Shown piece after piece: positions 18,417 through 26,662 of a stretch of DNA of 64,000 bases. The notes under the pieces were generated by a model. The model ran no database searches. It had not been told where the DNA came from and worked only from the letters and a program-made list of their open reading frames with translations. This stretch comes from Rhizobium jaguaris (GTDB lineage Bacteria; Pseudomonadota; Alphaproteobacteria; Rhizobiales; Rhizobiaceae), in assembly GCF_003627755.1 (NCBI RefSeq), contig NZ_CP032694.1, positions 4,088,501-4,152,500 on the forward strand. Reading direction: 5' to 3'. The position numbers and the translations under genes were made by a program. Within the stretch, counting starts at the first letter, position 1. Each line of letters opens with the position of its first letter.

Positions 18417-18815
18417 TTAAGCCGTCTTTGCGGCCTCGTGCTCGTTGGCCAAGGCCCGGTCGGCGGCGTCATAATGCTCCTGGCGGATGTGGCCTTTGAC
18501 CATGCCGAACGCGAGCGTCAGCACCGCGACATCATCCGAATAGCCGATGACAGCAAAAAAATCCGGGATGATGTCGATCGGCATAACGAAATAGCCGAGC
18601 GCGGCCAGCAGAATGCCGCGAACACGTGTCGGCGTCTGTGGATCGAGCGCGCAATAGAAGGCTGCGACGACATCGCGGGAAAACGGAATATAGCGCGCAG
18701 CCTTGCGCAAGGTCGGCCAGAACTTGCTGCGCACCGTCTTCTCCTGCCGTTCCTGTGCCTCTTCGTCACCAGGCATCAGGATTTCCCCATACTTGATGTC
18801 ATCCATTCCGCTCAT
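18417..18815 (-). CDS. DUF1232 (YkvA-like) protein
   Basis: About 132 residues. The segment ALDPQTPTRVRGILLAALGYFVMPIDIIPDFFAVIGYSDDVAVL is the DUF1232 signature, with the MPIDIIPD loop between two hydrophobic helices. Members are small membrane-associated proteins of unknown function. The start is ambiguous (ATG at 18815 or 18806; the frame is open to 18851). It sits just upstream of the pterin dehydratase stop on the same strand, so the two may be co-transcribed. Confidence 0.8.
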   Translation of the reverse strand: MSGMDDIKYGEILMPGDEEAQERQEKTVRSKFWPTLRKAARYIPFSRDVVAAFYCALDPQTPTRVRGILLAALGYFVMPIDIIPDFFAVIGYSDDVAVLTLAFGMVKGHIRQEHYDAADRALANEHEAAKTA

Positions 18816-18872
18816 CCCTATAGGAAGCCCTTCCCGGGCCGCATCAAACATATGGTGATAGGTACCAGCGAT

Positions 18873-19178
18873 TCAATCGGCGCGCCGCGCCGCCGCCTTT
18901 TCCATCGCTTTGGCGAGTTTGATGTCCTGCTCCGTCAGGCCATTGGCGTCATGCGTCGTCAATGTCACGTCGACGCGGGAGTAGACGTTGAACCATTCGG
19001 GATGATGATTGAACTTCTCCGCCGCCAGGGCTGCCTCGGTCATAAAGCCGAAGGCTTCGACGAAATTGCGGAATTTGAAGCTCTTCGAAATCGACAGCCG
19101 GTCGGCCGCCAAAGTCCAGCCGCTGAGCCCAGCGACGTTTTCATCGATTGCCGCCGGTTCCAGCTTTTCGTATTTCAT
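18873..19178 (-). CDS. 4a-hydroxytetrahydrobiopterin dehydratase
   Basis: A 101-residue enzyme of the PCD/DCoH family, which dehydrates the 4a-carbinolamine form of tetrahydropterin after aromatic amino-acid hydroxylation. The active-site segment [33 protein letters not shown] contains the paired His-His-Pro-Glu-Trp and the third His. The length is exactly typical. No phenylalanine hydroxylase gene is nearby. The start at 19178 has GAGGAG upstream; it is divergent from the phosphatase gene across 36 bp. Confidence 0.9.
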   Translation of the reverse strand: MKYEKLEPAAIDENVAGLSGWTLAADRLSISKSFKFRNFVEAFGFMTEAALAAEKFNHHPEWFNVYSRVDVTLTTHDANGLTEQDIKLAKAMEKAAARRAD

Positions 19179-19214
19179 GACAAGATCACTCCTCTCAACC
19201 GGTTGAACGATACC

Positions 19215-19697
19215 ATGGACCGTCACAGGATTCTTTTTGTTTGCGCTGGCAATATCTGCCGTTCACCGCTCGCTGAAGGCATCTTCCGGCATCTTGCCGC
19301 TGAAGCCCGCCGCAGCTCCGAGTTCGAGATCGATTCGGCCGGCACCGGCGGCTGGCATCAGGGCGAAAGGCCGGACCGCCGCTCCATAGCCGCCGCCGCA
19401 GATCATGGCGTCGACATTTCCGGCCAACGCGCTCGCCGTATCGAAGTCGCCGACTTCGATCGGTTCGACCTGATCCTGGCAATGGATCAAGACAATTTGA
19501 AGAATTTGCGCAAAATCGCGCCTGCCGATGCGCTCGGCAAGCTCTACCTCTTCAACGCCTTCACGCTTGGCAGCAACAAAGACATTCCCGACCCCTACTA
19601 CGGAGGCCATGAGGATTTCGAAGCGGTCTACACCAAGCTCTTGGCTGGCTGCATTGCACTGTTGCCCATGGCGGGAAAAGCGCTACGAGCCTCGTGA
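19215..19697 (+). CDS. low molecular weight protein-tyrosine phosphatase
   Basis: A 160-residue phosphatase with the P-loop [15 protein letters not shown] (CxxxxxRS) near the N-terminus and the general-acid loop DIPDPYYGG near the C-terminus, both diagnostic. Bacterial members act on tyrosine kinases of polysaccharide export or on small phosphoesters, but no capsule gene is close. The open frame runs upstream to 18438 antisense to other genes and is spurious there; ATG at 19215 begins the family sequence. Its last 70 bp overlap the convergent thpR gene. Confidence 0.92.
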   Translation: MDRHRILFVCAGNICRSPLAEGIFRHLAAEARRSSEFEIDSAGTGGWHQGERPDRRSIAAAADHGVDISGQRARRIEVADFDRFDLILAMDQDNLKNLRKIAPADALGKLYLFNAFTLGSNKDIPDPYYGGHEDFEAVYTKLLAGCIALLPMAGKALRAS

Positions 19698-20224
19698 AGC
19701 GGAAAGATCTCTTCGGTGAGATAGGGACCGCCGCCGACCGATTCGCGCGATGACAGCAGCACGAAGCGCCCTACGGTGAACGGTGCGGTGTGAAAGTTGC
19801 CGCGGCCGGAGAGATAATGCACGACATCGTCGACACGCGAAGACTTCAGCCGCGCGAGGGTGACATGCGGCGTGAACTTGCGCGGGTCCGGCGGCAAGCC
19901 GATGCGCTGGCAAATGCGTTCGATTTCGCCTTGCAGCGCGTACATATCAGGCGTCTGCGTAACGCCGGCCCAGACCGAATGCGGTTTCTTCGAGCCGAAG
20001 GAGCCGATACCTTCCAGCCGGAGCTGGAATTCCGGCCGATCGATGCGATCCAACCGCTCGACGATTTCATCCGCCGTGCGACCATCGACATCGCCGATGA
20101 AACGAAGAGTAATGTGGTAATTTTCAACGTCGATCCACCGGGCTCCGGGAAGACCGCCGCGCAACAACGAAAGGCTCATAGCCGCGTTGCGCGGAATTTC
20201 GAGGGCGGTAAAAAGTCTCGGCAT
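19628..20224 (-). CDS. thpR: RNA 2',3'-cyclic phosphodiesterase (2H family)
   Basis: A 198-residue protein of the 2H phosphoesterase superfamily. The two catalytic HxTx motifs are visible as NYHITLRFIG and TPHVTLARL, about 85 residues apart. Members (old name LigT, 2'-5' RNA ligase) open 2',3'-cyclic phosphates to 2'-phosphates. The start is placed at the ATG at 20224 (MPRLFTALEIP). The C-terminal 23 codons are antisense to the end of the tyrosine phosphatase gene. Confidence 0.9.
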   Translation of the reverse strand: MPRLFTALEIPRNAAMSLSLLRGGLPGARWIDVENYHITLRFIGDVDGRTADEIVERLDRIDRPEFQLRLEGIGSFGSKKPHSVWAGVTQTPDMYALQGEIERICQRIGLPPDPRKFTPHVTLARLKSSRVDDVVHYLSGRGNFHTAPFTVGRFVLLSSRESVGGGPYLTEEIFPLHEARSAFPAMGNSAMQPAKSLV

Positions 20225-20292
20225 AACGAGCACTCCCCGAATCTCTTGCAGATATCAATAGGGAATCATGCAATTGCAGCCGGTGCAAGCTC

Positions 20293-20943
20293 CTATTTCG
20301 CGCCTGCGGCAATCGTCCCTATGAAACTCGTCGCCACGGGCTGGAAGCGCTGCACCATGACATCGACACCCTGCGGGTTCGGATGCATACCGTCCTTCAA
20401 CTGTAAGTCCGCATGCGTGGCAACGCCATCGAGAAAAAATGGATAGAGCGTGAGTTGGTACTTGTCGGCAAGTCGCTTGTACATCGCGTTGAATTTCACT
20501 GCAAAATCCGGACCCATATTCGGCGGCGCCAGCATGCCGGCGAGCAGGACGGGAATGTTACGCTCCTTCAGCCGGCTGATGATGGCCTCAAGGTTCTTTT
20601 CCGTTTGTTCGGGCGGAATGCCGCGCAATGCGTCGTTGGCGCCGAGCTCGAGGATAACGCCGTCGGTTCCATCCGGCACCGACCAGTCGACGCGCGACAA
20701 GCCGGCAGAGCTGGTGTCGCCGGACACACCGGCATCGGCAATCGCCACATCCAGCCCCTTGGCCTTCAGCGCCGCCTCGAGCTTGGCGGGAAATCCGTCG
20801 CCCGGCGGTAGCTGGAAACCGGCCATCAGGCTGTCACCGAGGCCGACCAATTGGATCGTCCGAGCATCGGCTGCATCGACAGCGCCAAACAAAAGACCGA
20901 AAGCAATGACAGCGAAGTGAAACGCGGCAACTTTAAAACTCAT
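20293..20943 (-). CDS. SGNH hydrolase: arylesterase / TesA-like
   Basis: A 216-residue exported esterase. An N-terminal signal peptide (FAVIAFGLLFGAVDAADA) precedes the SGNH blocks: GLGDSLMAGFQLPPGDGFP (Ser), AGVSGDTSSAG (Gly), ELGANDALRG (Asn) and DGMHPNPQG (Asp-x-x-His). This is the TesA/arylesterase branch, periplasmic enzymes acting on acyl or aryl esters. It is divergent from the YbbA/YbbP-type ABC genes by 44 bp, the same arrangement as tesA-ybbA-ybbP in many proteobacteria. Confidence 0.9.
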   Translation of the reverse strand: MSFKVAAFHFAVIAFGLLFGAVDAADARTIQLVGLGDSLMAGFQLPPGDGFPAKLEAALKAKGLDVAIADAGVSGDTSSAGLSRVDWSVPDGTDGVILELGANDALRGIPPEQTEKNLEAIISRLKERNIPVLLAGMLAPPNMGPDFAVKFNAMYKRLADKYQLTLYPFFLDGVATHADLQLKDGMHPNPQGVDVMVQRFQPVATSFIGTIAAGAK

Positions 20944-20987
20944 GATCTATTCCCTAAATTCGCCGTAAGGGCCAATTCGAGCCCGCC

Positions 20988-21728
20988 ATGGTCTCTGATG
21001 TATATAGGGCGTTCGCTTTGGCAAAAACCATCATCGAGCTAAAGAAGGCGGATTTAACGCTCGGCAACGCCGCCGCCTCAGTCCATGTGCTGAAAGGCAT
21101 CGACCTCACCGTCGGCGAAGGCGAATCCGTCGGCATTGTCGGTCCCTCCGGCTCCGGCAAGTCGACGCTGCTGATGGTGCTCGCCGGCCTCGAAAAGCTC
21201 GACAGTGGCGAACTGTTGATCCGTGATACTCCGCTGCATAGCCTGAGCGAGGACCGTGTTGCCGATTTCCGCGGCCGCAATATCGGCATTGTCTTCCAGT
21301 CGTTCCATCTCATTGCCAATATGACGGCGCTGGAAAATGTCGCCGTACCGCTGGAGCTGGCCAATGTCCGCGACGCCTTCGACATCGCCCGGCGCGAATT
21401 GCAGGCTGTCGGCCTCGGCGAGCGGCTGAGCCATTATCCCGGTCAGCTTTCGGGCGGCGAACAGCAACGCGTGGCGATCGCCCGTGCACTCGCCCCATCA
21501 CCCGCCCTTTTGATAGCCGACGAGCCGACCGGTAATCTCGATACCGACACCGGCAGACAGATCGCCGACCTGCTTTTCGCCCAGCAGGCCGAACGCGGCA
21601 CGACGCTGTTACTCGTCACCCATGATCCGGTGCTCGCCGCCCGCTGCTCGCGCCAAATCCACGTTCGCTCCGGCGAAATAGAGGGCGATAGCGCCCGCGC
21701 TCGGACCAATCAGGCGGCGATGGCATGA
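20988..21728 (+). CDS. ABC transporter ATP-binding protein (YbbA/LolD type)
   Basis: A 246-residue ATPase with Walker A GPSGSGKSTLLMVLAG, Q-loop in FQSFHLIANMTALENV, ABC signature HYPGQLSGGEQQRVAIARAL and Walker B LLIADEPTGNLD. The sequence is of the MacB/LolD/YbbA group that pairs with FtsX-like permeases. It overlaps the permease gene by ATGA. The system may extract something from the membrane or periplasm; the substrate is not established. A TTG at 21018 is an alternative start. Confidence 0.93.
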   Translation: MVSDVYRAFALAKTIIELKKADLTLGNAAASVHVLKGIDLTVGEGESVGIVGPSGSGKSTLLMVLAGLEKLDSGELLIRDTPLHSLSEDRVADFRGRNIGIVFQSFHLIANMTALENVAVPLELANVRDAFDIARRELQAVGLGERLSHYPGQLSGGEQQRVAIARALAPSPALLIADEPTGNLDTDTGRQIADLLFAQQAERGTTLLLVTHDPVLAARCSRQIHVRSGEIEGDSARARTNQAAMA

Positions 21729-24271
21729 CCGCGGCGGGAGCGCGTCTCACGCTTGCCTTTCGCCTGGCGCTGCGTGAATTGCGCGGCGGCCTCAGCGGCT
21801 TCTACATCTTTCTCGCCTGCATCGCTCTTGGCACCGGCGCGATCGCCGCAGTCAACTCCGTCTCACGCTCGATTACCGACGCTATCTCGACGCAGGGCCA
21901 GTCGCTGCTCGCCGGTGACGTCCGCGTCGAACTCACCAATCGCGAGGCGACGCCGGACGAACTGAGCTATCTAAACAGCCTCGGCCAGCTCTCGCAGTCC
22001 ACCGGCATGCGCTCCATGGCCCGCCTGCCCGATGGCTCCGACCAAGCACTGGTCGAGGTCAAGGCAGTCGACGGCGCCTACCCGCTCTACGGCACCTTCG
22101 AGGCCGATCCGGATCAGCCGCTATCAACCCTGCTCGCCGCCAAGGACGGGACCTGGGGCGCAGTCGTCGCTCCCCTGCTGCTCGAGCGGCTGAATCTCAA
22201 AATCGGCAGCGAGCTGCTACTCGGCAATACCAGGCTTCGAATCACCGGCACCGTGAAGACCGAGCCGGATTCGGTGTCGGAGGGTTTCGGCTTTGCTCCG
22301 CGATTGCTCACCAGCCGCGACGCTCTGGTCGCCTCGGGCCTGATCACGACCGGAAGTCTCGTCGAGCAGGTCTACAAAATCCGCATGGACGATCCCTCCG
22401 GCAGCCTGAGCAACATCGCCGCCCGCGCCAATACCGCGTTTCCGCAGGCCGGCTGGTCGATCCGAACGAGCGACCGGGCAGCACCCGCCCTCGCCGACAA
22501 TATCACCCGCTTCTCGCAATTCCTGACATTGGTCGGACTAACGGCTCTAATCGTCGGCGGCGTCGGCGTCGCCAACGCCGTACGCGCCTTCCTCGATTCC
22601 AAGCGGACCACCATCGCCACCTTCAAATGCCTTGGCGCACCGGCCCTAGTCGTGGTGATGATCTATCTCATTCAGATCAGCCTGATTGCGCTGGCCGGCA
22701 TCGCCGTGGGTCTCGTCCTCGGCGCCATCGCGCCGTTGCTTGCCTCGCAGTTCATGGCCGAATTTCTGCCGATCTCGACCGCGCCGCAGCTCTACCCCGG
22801 TCCGCTGACGCTTGCGGCCCTTTTTGGCCTGCTGACAACGCTCGCCTTCGCCATCCTGCCGCTCGGCCATGCCCGCGAAGTACCGGCAACCGCACTCTTC
22901 CGGGAACAAGGTTTCGAGACCCGCCGCCTGCCGAGCTGGCCATACCTGCTCGCCGCCTGCCTGCTGATGGCGGCGCTTGCAGGGCTCGCGATCTTCACCG
23001 CCTATGACCGCTTCATCGCCGTCGTCTTCGTCGTCTCCATCGCCGCCGCCTTCGTCGTGCTGCGTGCCGTCGCCGCCCTGCTGTCGTGGCTTGCTCGCCG
23101 CAGCCCTCGCGTTCACTCTCCCGCCCTGCGATTGGCGATCGGCAACATCCATCGGCCGGGTGCGCTCACCGCCTCCGTCGTCCTCTCGCTTGGCCTTGGC
23201 CTGGCGCTCCTGGTGACCTTGACCTTAATCGACGGCAATATGCGCCAGGAGCTGACAGGACGCATGAGCGAGCAAGCGCCGAACTTCTTCTTCGTCGATA
23301 TCCAGGGCTCGGAACTCGACGGCTTCCGCAAGGTCGTGCAGGCGCAAGCGCCAGAGGGCAAACTCGTCGAAGTCCCGATGCTGCGCGGTCGCATCGTCGC
23401 CTTCAATGGTCAAGACGTGACCCAGATGACGGTGCCCCCGGCCGGTCAATGGGTGTTGCGCGGCGATCGCGGCATCACCTATGCCGAAACCATCCCGGAG
23501 AACGCCGTCCTGACGGAAGGGCAATGGTGGGGCAAGGACTATAGCGGCGAGCCTCTGGTCTCCTTCTCCGACGAAGAAGGCAAGGCGCTTGGCCTGAAGC
23601 TCGGCGACGCCGTGACCGTTAACGTGCTCGGCCGCAACGTGACGGCCAAGATCGCAAGCTTCCGCAAGGTCCAATGGCAGTCGCTGTCGATCAATTTCGT
23701 CATGATCTTTTCGCCCAACACCTTCAAGGGTGCACCGCACGCGTGGCTTGCGACCCTCACCGATCCCACCGCTACGTCGGCGCAGGAAGCCGCGATCCTG
23801 AAGAAGGTCACCAACACCTATCCGACGATTACCAGCGTCCGCGTCAAGGATGCGCTCGACATCGTCAACACACTGGTCGGACAGCTTGCCGCCGCTATCC
23901 GGGCCGCTGCCTCCGTTGCGCTCATCGCATCCATACTGGTGCTTGCGGGCGCGCTCGCGGCTGGAAATCGCGCACGCACGCATGACGCGGTCGTGCTGAA
24001 GACGCTCGGCGCGACGCGGGCCATGCTGATCCGCGCCTTCAGTTACGAATATCTGATCCTGGGGGCAGCAACCGCCGTCTTCGCACTGCTGGCCGGTTCC
24101 GTGGCCGCCTGGTATATCGTCAGCCGCATCATGCACCTGCCCTCAACCTTCCTTCCCGACGTTGCCTTTTCTACCCTCATCATCGCGCTACTATTGACGG
24201 TCGGGATCGGACTCGTCGGCACCTGGCGTGTCCTCGGCCAGAAGGCAGCGCCTGTCCTGCGTGAACTCTGA
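21725..24271 (+). CDS. FtsX-like ABC permease (YbbP type)
   Basis: An 848-residue inner-membrane protein with two FtsX-type modules. One helix near residue 20 precedes a large periplasmic domain, then three helices around residues 260-370, further helices near residues 400-460, a second periplasmic domain, and a C-terminal group of three helices (AAASVALIASILVLAGALAAG, AATAVFALLAGSVAAWYI, TLIIALLLTVGIGLVG). The conserved ALRELRGGLSGFYIFLACIALG start and HDAVVLKTLGATRAMLIRAF segment are family features. It functions with the ATPase encoded immediately upstream (4-bp overlap). Confidence 0.92.
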   Translation: MTAAGARLTLAFRLALRELRGGLSGFYIFLACIALGTGAIAAVNSVSRSITDAISTQGQSLLAGDVRVELTNREATPDELSYLNSLGQLSQSTGMRSMARLPDGSDQALVEVKAVDGAYPLYGTFEADPDQPLSTLLAAKDGTWGAVVAPLLLERLNLKIGSELLLGNTRLRITGTVKTEPDSVSEGFGFAPRLLTSRDALVASGLITTGSLVEQVYKIRMDDPSGSLSNIAARANTAFPQAGWSIRTSDRAAPALADNITRFSQFLTLVGLTALIVGGVGVANAVRAFLDSKRTTIATFKCLGAPALVVVMIYLIQISLIALAGIAVGLVLGAIAPLLASQFMAEFLPISTAPQLYPGPLTLAALFGLLTTLAFAILPLGHAREVPATALFREQGFETRRLPSWPYLLAACLLMAALAGLAIFTAYDRFIAVVFVVSIAAAFVVLRAVAALLSWLARRSPRVHSPALRLAIGNIHRPGALTASVVLSLGLGLALLVTLTLIDGNMRQELTGRMSEQAPNFFFVDIQGSELDGFRKVVQAQAPEGKLVEVPMLRGRIVAFNGQDVTQMTVPPAGQWVLRGDRGITYAETIPENAVLTEGQWWGKDYSGEPLVSFSDEEGKALGLKLGDAVTVNVLGRNVTAKIASFRKVQWQSLSINFVMIFSPNTFKGAPHAWLATLTDPTATSAQEAAILKKVTNTYPTITSVRVKDALDIVNTLVGQLAAAIRAAASVALIASILVLAGALAAGNRARTHDAVVLKTLGATRAMLIRAFSYEYLILGAATAVFALLAGSVAAWYIVSRIMHLPSTFLPDVAFSTLIIALLLTVGIGLVGTWRVLGQKAAPVLREL

Positions 24272-24430
24272 GCCCGTGAAAGCCGGCGTGATTTTCGACA
24301 AGGCCTGTGCGCCCCCAGGATGCATCGAGCGTTAACCGAGCGTCCGGAAATTACCCGATATTACACCGATTTAACCCTGCCGCCGCCGCTTAGCCCTTGT
24401 GCACCCGGCTTGAAAGCCTCATATTCTCTG

Positions 24431-24500
24431 CAGGCATGCTGGAGCTCCGCAGCGGCGCCCGGGACCAAAGCGCCCGACACCGTACTCACATCGGAGCTTA
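24431..24500 (+). ncRNA. structured 5' leader of the Bax-inhibitor gene, ybhL motif candidate
   Basis: Just before the Shine-Dalgarno of the gene at 24513, AGCTCCG (24443-24449) can pair with CGGAGCT (24492-24498), enclosing an inner stem GGCGC (24454-24458) with GCGCC (24470-24474) and a loop CCGGGACCAAA. A conserved RNA motif called ybhL is known upstream of ybhL (Bax-inhibitor-1 family) genes in alphaproteobacteria. I infer identity from position and folding; I have not compared it with the published alignment. Confidence 0.55.
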
Positions 24501-24512
24501 AAAGAGGAAAAC

Positions 24513-25256
24513 ATGGCTGACTTTCGCAACTATCAAAACCGGACGCCGCAAGCAGGCGCGCAGACCGGCGCGATGATCGATGAGGGCCTTCGAGCCTACA
24601 TGCTCAAGGTCTACAACCTGATGGCGCTGGGTCTGGCGATCACAGGTCTTGCTGCTTACGGCGCCTTCTCGCTCGCATTCGCTGACGGACAGCTTACGGC
24701 TTTCGGCCAAGCTATCTACGTGAGCCCGCTGAAGTGGGTCGTTATTTTCGCGCCGCTGGCGATGGTGTTCTTCCTGAGTTTCAGGATCAATCGCATGAGT
24801 GTGGCCGCCGCGACGACAACCTTCTGGGTATACGCCGCGCTGGTTGGCCTGTCGCTGTCGTCGATTTTCATCATCTACACCGGCCAGAGCATCGTGCAGG
24901 CCTTCTTCGTGACCGCTGCGTCTTTCGGCGCGCTGTCGCTTTACGGCTACACGACGAAGCGTAGCCTCTCGGCTATGGGCTCGTTCATGATGATGGGTCT
25001 CTTCGGCCTGATTATCGCCATGCTCGTCAACATCTTCCTGCAGTCTTCTGCGGTGCACTTCGCCATCAACGTTCTTGGCGTTGTGATCTTCGCAGGTCTC
25101 ACCGCCTGGGATACGCAGCGGATCAAGGAAATGTACTATGAAGCCGACGACGTAGCCGTTGCTGGCCGCAAGGCGATCATGGGCGCACTGACGCTCTACC
25201 TGGACTTCATCAACCTGTTCATGTTCCTGCTGCAGTTCATGGGCGACCGCAAATAA
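24513..25256 (+). CDS. Bax inhibitor-1/YccA (YbhL) family membrane protein
   Basis: A 247-residue inner-membrane protein with seven hydrophobic helices. The pattern starting YMLKVYNLMALGLAITGLAAYGAF, with FWVYAALVGLSLSSIFIIYTG and the C-terminal AGLTAWDTQRIKEMYYE followed by ALTLYLDFINLFMFLLQ, is the BI-1/YbhL family. Bacterial members act as pH-sensitive calcium leak channels or FtsH modulators; the function here is untested. A strong Shine-Dalgarno (AAGAGGA) precedes the ATG, and a folded leader precedes that. A terminator follows at 25282-25307. Confidence 0.93.
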   Translation: MADFRNYQNRTPQAGAQTGAMIDEGLRAYMLKVYNLMALGLAITGLAAYGAFSLAFADGQLTAFGQAIYVSPLKWVVIFAPLAMVFFLSFRINRMSVAAATTTFWVYAALVGLSLSSIFIIYTGQSIVQAFFVTAASFGALSLYGYTTKRSLSAMGSFMMMGLFGLIIAMLVNIFLQSSAVHFAINVLGVVIFAGLTAWDTQRIKEMYYEADDVAVAGRKAIMGALTLYLDFINLFMFLLQFMGDRK

Positions 25257-25281
25257 CTGCAGCGACATGATTGATCGTTCG

Positions 25282-25307
25282 AAAAGGCGGCTTTGGCCGC
25301 CTTTTCT
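25282..25307 (+). terminator. terminator of Bax-inhibitor gene
   Basis: AAAAGGCGGC (25282-25291) pairs perfectly with GCCGCCTTTT (25296-25305), with a TTTG loop, followed by CTGTTTG. Confidence 0.85.
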
Positions 25308-25378
25308 GTTTGCCTTGCTCCCTCGCACACGGCTTTATATCTGCTTCTTGAAATCGCAGATCAGGCAATAAAAAGCAG

Positions 25379-25936
25379 ATGTCCTTCCGCCTTCGCAACG
25401 CCATCCCGAGCGACCTTCCCTTCATCACCTCGATCTATCGCGACTCCGTCCTGAACGGCACGGCAAGCTATGAAATCATCCCGCCGAACGAGGAGGAGAT
25501 GACAGGCCGCTTCCAGGCGATCCGCGACAAAGGCTATCCCTATATCGCCGCTGAAGACGAAGACGGAGCCTTCCTGGGCTATGCCTATGCCTCGGCCTTC
25601 CGCACGCGGCCGGCCTATCGCTGGATGGTGGAGGATTCGATCTATCTTGCGCCCGCGGCTCGCGGCCGGGGCATCGGCAAAGCGCTGCTGGCAACTCTGG
25701 TGGAAACCTGCCAGACCCTCGGCTTCCGCCAGATGATCGCCGTTATCGGCGGCGCCCACCCGGCCTCCGTCGCCCTCCACCGCGCTACAGGTTTTACAGA
25801 AACGGGCCTGCTGAAAGGCACCGGCTACAAGCACGGCCGCTGGCTGGACACGATGCTGATGCAGAAATCACTCGGCGAGGGCGCGCAGACCGACCCCGAT
25901 CCATCGGTCTATCCGGGGACGTTGTTCAGCGAATAA
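25379..25936 (+). CDS. phosphinothricin-type N-acetyltransferase (GNAT)
   Basis: A 185-residue acetyltransferase of the Pat/Bar/MnaT branch. Landmarks are LPFITSIYRDSVLNGTASYE, the acetyl-CoA loop LAPAARGRGIGKALLATLVE and AVIGGAHPASVALHRATGFTETGLLKGTGYKHGRWLDTMLMQ, which closely follows the phosphinothricin and methionine-sulfoximine acetyltransferase pattern. Natural substrates of this branch are usually methionine sulfone/sulfoximine or similar amino acids. It is convergent with the DUF2794 gene across 15 bp. Confidence 0.85.
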   Translation: MSFRLRNAIPSDLPFITSIYRDSVLNGTASYEIIPPNEEEMTGRFQAIRDKGYPYIAAEDEDGAFLGYAYASAFRTRPAYRWMVEDSIYLAPAARGRGIGKALLATLVETCQTLGFRQMIAVIGGAHPASVALHRATGFTETGLLKGTGYKHGRWLDTMLMQKSLGEGAQTDPDPSVYPGTLFSE

Positions 25937-25951
25937 CGCGGCAGGAGGAGA

Positions 25952-26353
25952 TCACTTCTCCACCAGCTTCAGCTGCTTATCGAAGACCTTCAGCACCTGG
26001 TTCAGGTCGTGGCCGCGCTTCAGGATCATGCCGTTGGTATTGATCACGGAAAACGAGCCCTGCTTGGCAGCGAGCTTGGGATTTTTCTCGATGCGGAAGA
26101 GCGGCAGTTCACCGGACCGTTTGAAGACCGAGAAAACCGCCTTTTCCCTCAAGTGGTCGATGGCGTAATCCCGCCACTCGCCCTCGCCGACCATGCGGCC
26201 GTAGATCCACAGGATCGCGTCCAACTCCCTGCGATGGAAGGTTACCGGCAGCGGGTCCTTGCTCTGCTTGTATTCTCTGAGATCAACGACGACGGAAGAA
26301 GTGGTGTCGACGGAACGGCTTTCGCCGTGTCGCAATTCCGGCTGATCAGTCAT
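25952..26353 (-). CDS. DUF2794 protein
   Basis: A 133-residue protein with VDLREYKQSKDPLPVTFHRRELDAILWIYGRMVGEGEWRDYAIDHLREKAVFSVF and the closing GMILKRGHDLNQVLKVFD, which match the DUF2794 family found throughout Alphaproteobacteria. No function is known. It is small, soluble and without a signal peptide. The ATG at 26353 is preceded by GGGGGA. The downstream neighbour is convergent, so it is expressed alone. Confidence 0.88.
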   Translation of the reverse strand: MTDQPELRHGESRSVDTTSSVVVDLREYKQSKDPLPVTFHRRELDAILWIYGRMVGEGEWRDYAIDHLREKAVFSVFKRSGELPLFRIEKNPKLAAKQGSFSVINTNGMILKRGHDLNQVLKVFDKQLKLVEK

Positions 26354-26662
26354 CAATCCCCCAGGGGTTGTGTCATGACAAGAAAGTGACAGTTTGCCTC
26401 AGCCACGCCAAATTGCAAGACCGGGGGCCACTCACAATTTCTTGCGCTCGGGGGAAAGCGTCTTTGCAGCGCCGTATTTCAGTCAAAACGACGCCCCATT
26501 TTCCGGAACTATAGACAGCTGTTTGGCGCCGCCGCGCCAAACAGCCCGGCCGGGGCGTATCGACCGAACCCCAGCCCCGAATGCGCCCTTGCCGGGCACC
26601 CCCCTCTTTTTGGCGGTAGCCAAAATAGAGGTCTTTTCGGCGCTAGCCGAAATAATGCTCGA
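26354..26662. other. gene-free spacer with three hairpins
   Basis: No coding frame looks real in these 309 bp. The region holds three perfect inverted repeats: a 12-bp stem GCTGTTTGGCGC/GCGCCAAACAGC (26518-26545, loop CGCC), TTTTGGC/GCCAAAA (26608-26625, loop GGTA) and TTTCGGC/GCCGAAA (26635-26652, loop GCTA). The last two start just after the stop of the DUF1223 gene on the minus strand. Confidence 0.6.

Noticed and set aside
18438..19214. N-terminal extension of the tyrosine phosphatase frame
   Set aside because: This part lies antisense to the DUF1232 and pterin dehydratase genes; the phosphatase family begins at the ATG at 19215.
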